Of a DNA stretch of 7,907 nt, positions 6,198 to 7,907 are shown piece after piece. Within the stretch, counting starts at the first letter, position 1; every line of letters starts with the position of its first letter. Under the pieces are notes generated by a model. It saw only the letters and a list, made by a program, of their open reading frames with translations, did not search any database and was not told where the DNA came from. Made by a program: the position numbers and the translations under genes. The stretch comes from Candidatus Woesearchaeota archaeon. GTDB lineage: Archaea; Nanobdellota; Nanobdellia; Woesearchaeales; GW2011-AR15. The DNA is taken from positions 1 to 7,907 of the forward strand of contig JAFGSP010000099.1 in assembly GCA_016934775.1 (NCBI GenBank). The letters are read 5' to 3'.

Positions 6198-7907
6198 CTA
6201 GCCAAATAAAGATGCGAGCCAGTCCAGGAATCTTGTGAATATATTAAGGTTCTGGCATATCCCGTCCCCGCAAAAATCTGAGACGCATTCATAGTCTAGA
6301 TCACATGTGTCTCCAAACTCTTTTTTATCTTTTAGGACATTGTCTGTATCACAATACTTTGTTTTTGAGACATCTCCCTGAGGAACACATTCTCCATCTG
6401 ATTCACAACCTTTCTTTGTCTCCCTTATACAAGCTTTTGGATCGCCCTCGCACCTGTCAATCGTACAGGCCAGCCCATCCTCGCAATCCTCAACTGTTCT
6501 GCAGAATCCGCAATCATTGTCTTCTTCCTGGGTGCATCCTTCTGGACAGATATCATCATCATCTGCGCAAGGAACATCTTCCTCAACATCTACTGCGGGA
6601 ATTTCTTCTTCTTTAACTTCAATACAAGAATCCTGCACACATGAAAGCGAACCTGAGCAGCCGCAATCCCTGCAGCAGCTGTCGCTTGTCTCTGTCCCAT
6701 CACACTTACCGTTGCCGCATATCTCCAAAGGGCTGATGGTTATTAATTCTGTATCATAATCCTTGGATTCCAAAATAAAGGAGACTCCTGTTTTCTCAAA
6801 AGACATTTCTTCTGCAACGGATTTAAAATAGGGAAGTTCAAGAGAATCTATTAGCTCCAGGCTTTTACTGCCAAAAAGCAACATGTCCTGAGTATCGAAA
6901 GACACATCATCGCCATCTATTATGTAATTAGGGCTCAAGACCATAATATAATCTCCATAGATGACTGCATCGCCGCTGGACAGGATAGAATTTTCATTAA
7001 ATTCTTGTATGCTAAATGCAAGCACGTCTGCATAGTAGTTTTCTGATGTCCCTTTCAGATAAAGGTAATAATCATCATATCCTGAAAGGCTGATAGCATA
7101 TTCAGGGGACAATGAATAGGTTATCTCTTTTGTATCTCCTACATATAGAGTCAACTTCAAAGACTGTTCATAGAGGAAGTTCCGTTTCATCTGGCCGCCA
7201 TGAAAGTTTGTGAATTCCATTGAGTATTTACTGTTCACAGGTATTTTTTGGCCGGGATATAAGTGATTAACTCCTTTTAAGAGCTTCTTTGATCCACAAT
7301 CCTCATAACAGTAAGTATCTTCATTCAACGAGTACTCGCATTCTTTGTCTCCGCAATCTCCGCAATCCTGCTCGCAGACCCTTTTCTCAAAAGAGTCACA
7401 AATCTCATCTCCGCACAGATCTTCTGAACACTCATCCTCGCAATCATTCTCTATATCAGTCTCATCGCACAGGCTGTTTCCGCAAAGGCTCTCGCAATCA
7501 TCTGCGCAGAAATTATACATATCAAAAAAAGTGCTGTTTTCTGATTCCCTAAAATAGCATTTATCATCTCCGCATGTCGGGACGCAATAATCAATGCAGT
7601 CTCCTTTTGTAAACAATACTGCTTCTCCTTTGCAGATATTATCCTCCAGCTCATTGACCTGGACAAGAGTAAAAGTGCGGCCAAGAAAATCTTTTGTCTC
7701 CCCAATCTTAATGACTTGCTTATTTGGAATTTTCTTCATTATCCATAGATTTATCTTCTTTTTTGATGATCCCATCTCATAATAGAGCCTGAATCCGCCA
7801 AAAGTCTCTTTCACATCTGCGATGGACTCATCATAGTTATCCCTGGGCACTGTAAATGCCTGGCCGTCAATCTCAAGCTGTATACTGCCTCCAAGATAAG
7901 CATAAAC
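6198..7907 (-). CDS. Cysteine-rich repeat protein, probably exported, 5'-truncated by the window edge
   Basis: The frame is open to base 7907 (569 residues visible), so the true start and any signal peptide lie outside. A GTG at 7848-7850 gives 550 aa and is used for numbering, but there is no reason to prefer it. Residues 1-70 are beta-rich. Residues 73-185 hold 19 Cys, mostly in four CGxxxC...CxxxC units (from 93, 123, 146 and 166). Residues 186-377 have no Cys and look like a beta-rich domain. A fifth unit lies at 378-398. Residues 428-532 hold further Cys pairs, including DCEDGLACTIDRC, which resembles the CTDC repeat of Dictyostelium and bacterial surface proteins. The total is 43 Cys, consistent with disulfides outside the cell, though metal binding is possible. 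The C-terminus is an aromatic amphipathic stretch (NIFTRFLDWLASLFG). The gene lies 43 nt upstream of the VWA operon on the same strand. Function unknown; similar CGxGxCD repeats occur in archaeal secreted proteins. Confidence 0.75.
   Translation of the reverse strand, partial: VYAYLGGSIQLEIDGQAFTVPRDNYDESIADVKETFGGFRLYYEMGSSKKKINLWIMKKIPNKQVIKIGETKDFLGRTFTLVQVNELEDNICKGEAVLFTKGDCIDYCVPTCGDDKCYFRESENSTFFDMYNFCADDCESLCGNSLCDETDIENDCEDECSEDLCGDEICDSFEKRVCEQDCGDCGDKECEYSLNEDTYCYEDCGSKKLLKGVNHLYPGQKIPVNSKYSMEFTNFHGGQMKRNFLYEQSLKLTLYVGDTKEITYSLSPEYAISLSGYDDYYLYLKGTSENYYADVLAFSIQEFNENSILSSGDAVIYGDYIMVLSPNYIIDGDDVSFDTQDMLLFGSKSLELIDSLELPYFKSVAEEMSFEKTGVSFILESKDYDTELITISPLEICGNGKCDGTETSDSCCRDCGCSGSLSCVQDSCIEVKEEEIPAVDVEEDVPCADDDDICPEGCTQEEDNDCGFCRTVEDCEDGLACTIDRCEGDPKACIRETKKGCESDGECVPQGDVSKTKYCDTDNVLKDKKEFGDTCDLDYECVSDFCGDGICQNLNIFTRFLDWLASLFG
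6450..6488 (-). other. CTDC-like cysteine motif
   Basis: Residues 455-467 read DCEDGLACTIDRC, the C-x-D-G-x2-C-T-x-D-x-C pattern of the Dictyostelium CTDC repeat family. A single copy is seen, followed by other Cys pairs ending in ECVSDFCGDGIC. Confidence 0.5.
6657..6719 (-). repeat. Fifth, isolated CGxxxC repeat unit
   Basis: CGNGKC ... CCRDC-GC (residues 378-398) matches the four-unit block but is separated from it by about 190 Cys-free residues. It shows the CGNGxCDxxE form most familiar from archaeal proteins. Confidence 0.6.
7296..7574 (-). repeat. Four tandem CGxxxC...CxxxC protein repeats
   Basis: Units start at CGDDKC, CGNSLC, CGDEIC and CGDKEC, and each closes with a C-x2-[DE]-C (CADDC, CEDEC, CEQDC, CYEDC). 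They are about 18-27 residues long. Similar codons recur (ccgca and ctcgcaatc on the + strand), but the units have diverged, so this is an old protein-level duplication. Confidence 0.7.

Noticed and set aside
6305..6759. Two overlapping + strand open frames rich in Ser/His/Pro/Leu
   Set aside because: They are antisense to the low-complexity Cys/Asp/Glu-rich region; the composition is a direct consequence of complementing those codons.
7296..7574. Possible CRISPR-like or DNA-level tandem repeat
   Set aside because: Only short, irregularly spaced strings recur (ccgca, ctcgcaatc); they follow from repeated Asp/Glu-Cys-Gly codons, and there are no regular spacers.
7451..7705. 84-codon minus-strand frame inside the cysteine-rich gene
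   Set aside because: It overlaps the repeat-bearing frame in another register; the Cys repeat pattern shows which frame is real.
7848..7850. GTG as the start of the cysteine-rich protein
   Set aside because: The frame continues without a stop to the window edge, the upstream residues fit the same beta-rich domain, and no signal peptide follows the GTG, so the gene is treated as truncated.

Overview
The window most likely comes from an archaeon, and the style fits a DPANN-type lineage such as Woesearchaeota/Pacearchaeota. That lineage is an inference; no taxonomic marker gene is present. Three things point to Archaea. The lead gene of the main operon has a TATA-like box about 27 nt before its ATG, with no ribosome binding site and no alternative start, which is the layout of a leaderless archaeal transcript. 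Two genes inside the operon do have good Shine-Dalgarno sites. The upstream cysteine-rich protein carries CGxxxC...CxxxC repeats and a short aromatic amphipathic tail, a style I associate with DPANN surface proteins.

Layout. Positions 1-636 (+): the 3' part of a Nudix-fold-like protein with an altered Nudix box. Positions 637-685: a short convergent intergenic gap with T-tracts and a small inverted repeat. Positions 6154 down to 686 (-): a tight four-gene operon. It encodes a BatA-like von Willebrand A (VWA) membrane protein (604 aa), a larger membrane protein with two VWA-like regions and a glutamine-amidotransferase-like fold (794 aa), a single-pass coiled-coil protein (165 aa), and a membrane protein with about three transmembrane segments (257 aa). 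The genes are joined by TAAATG, TAAAATG and ATGA junctions. Positions 6155-6197: the intergenic promoter. Positions 7907 down to 6198 (-): the 3' part of a large cysteine-rich, probably exported protein that runs off the right edge.

How the genes may work together. Bacterial and archaeal relatives of the two VWA proteins occur in MoxR/DUF58/Bat clusters. There, a MoxR AAA+ ATPase is thought to act with membrane-anchored VWA proteins in assembling or maturing envelope or metal-dependent complexes. Here the VWA operon starts at its own promoter and has neither MoxR nor DUF58 within view. It adds a coiled-coil membrane protein. By the positive-inside rule, the VWA and amidotransferase-like domains lie outside the membrane. 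The simplest reading is a co-translated, equimolar cell-surface complex. The disulfide-rich protein next door could be a client or partner, but that is only a neighbourhood inference.

The window is almost fully coding. I see no tRNA, rRNA, CRISPR array, insertion sequence or attachment site.
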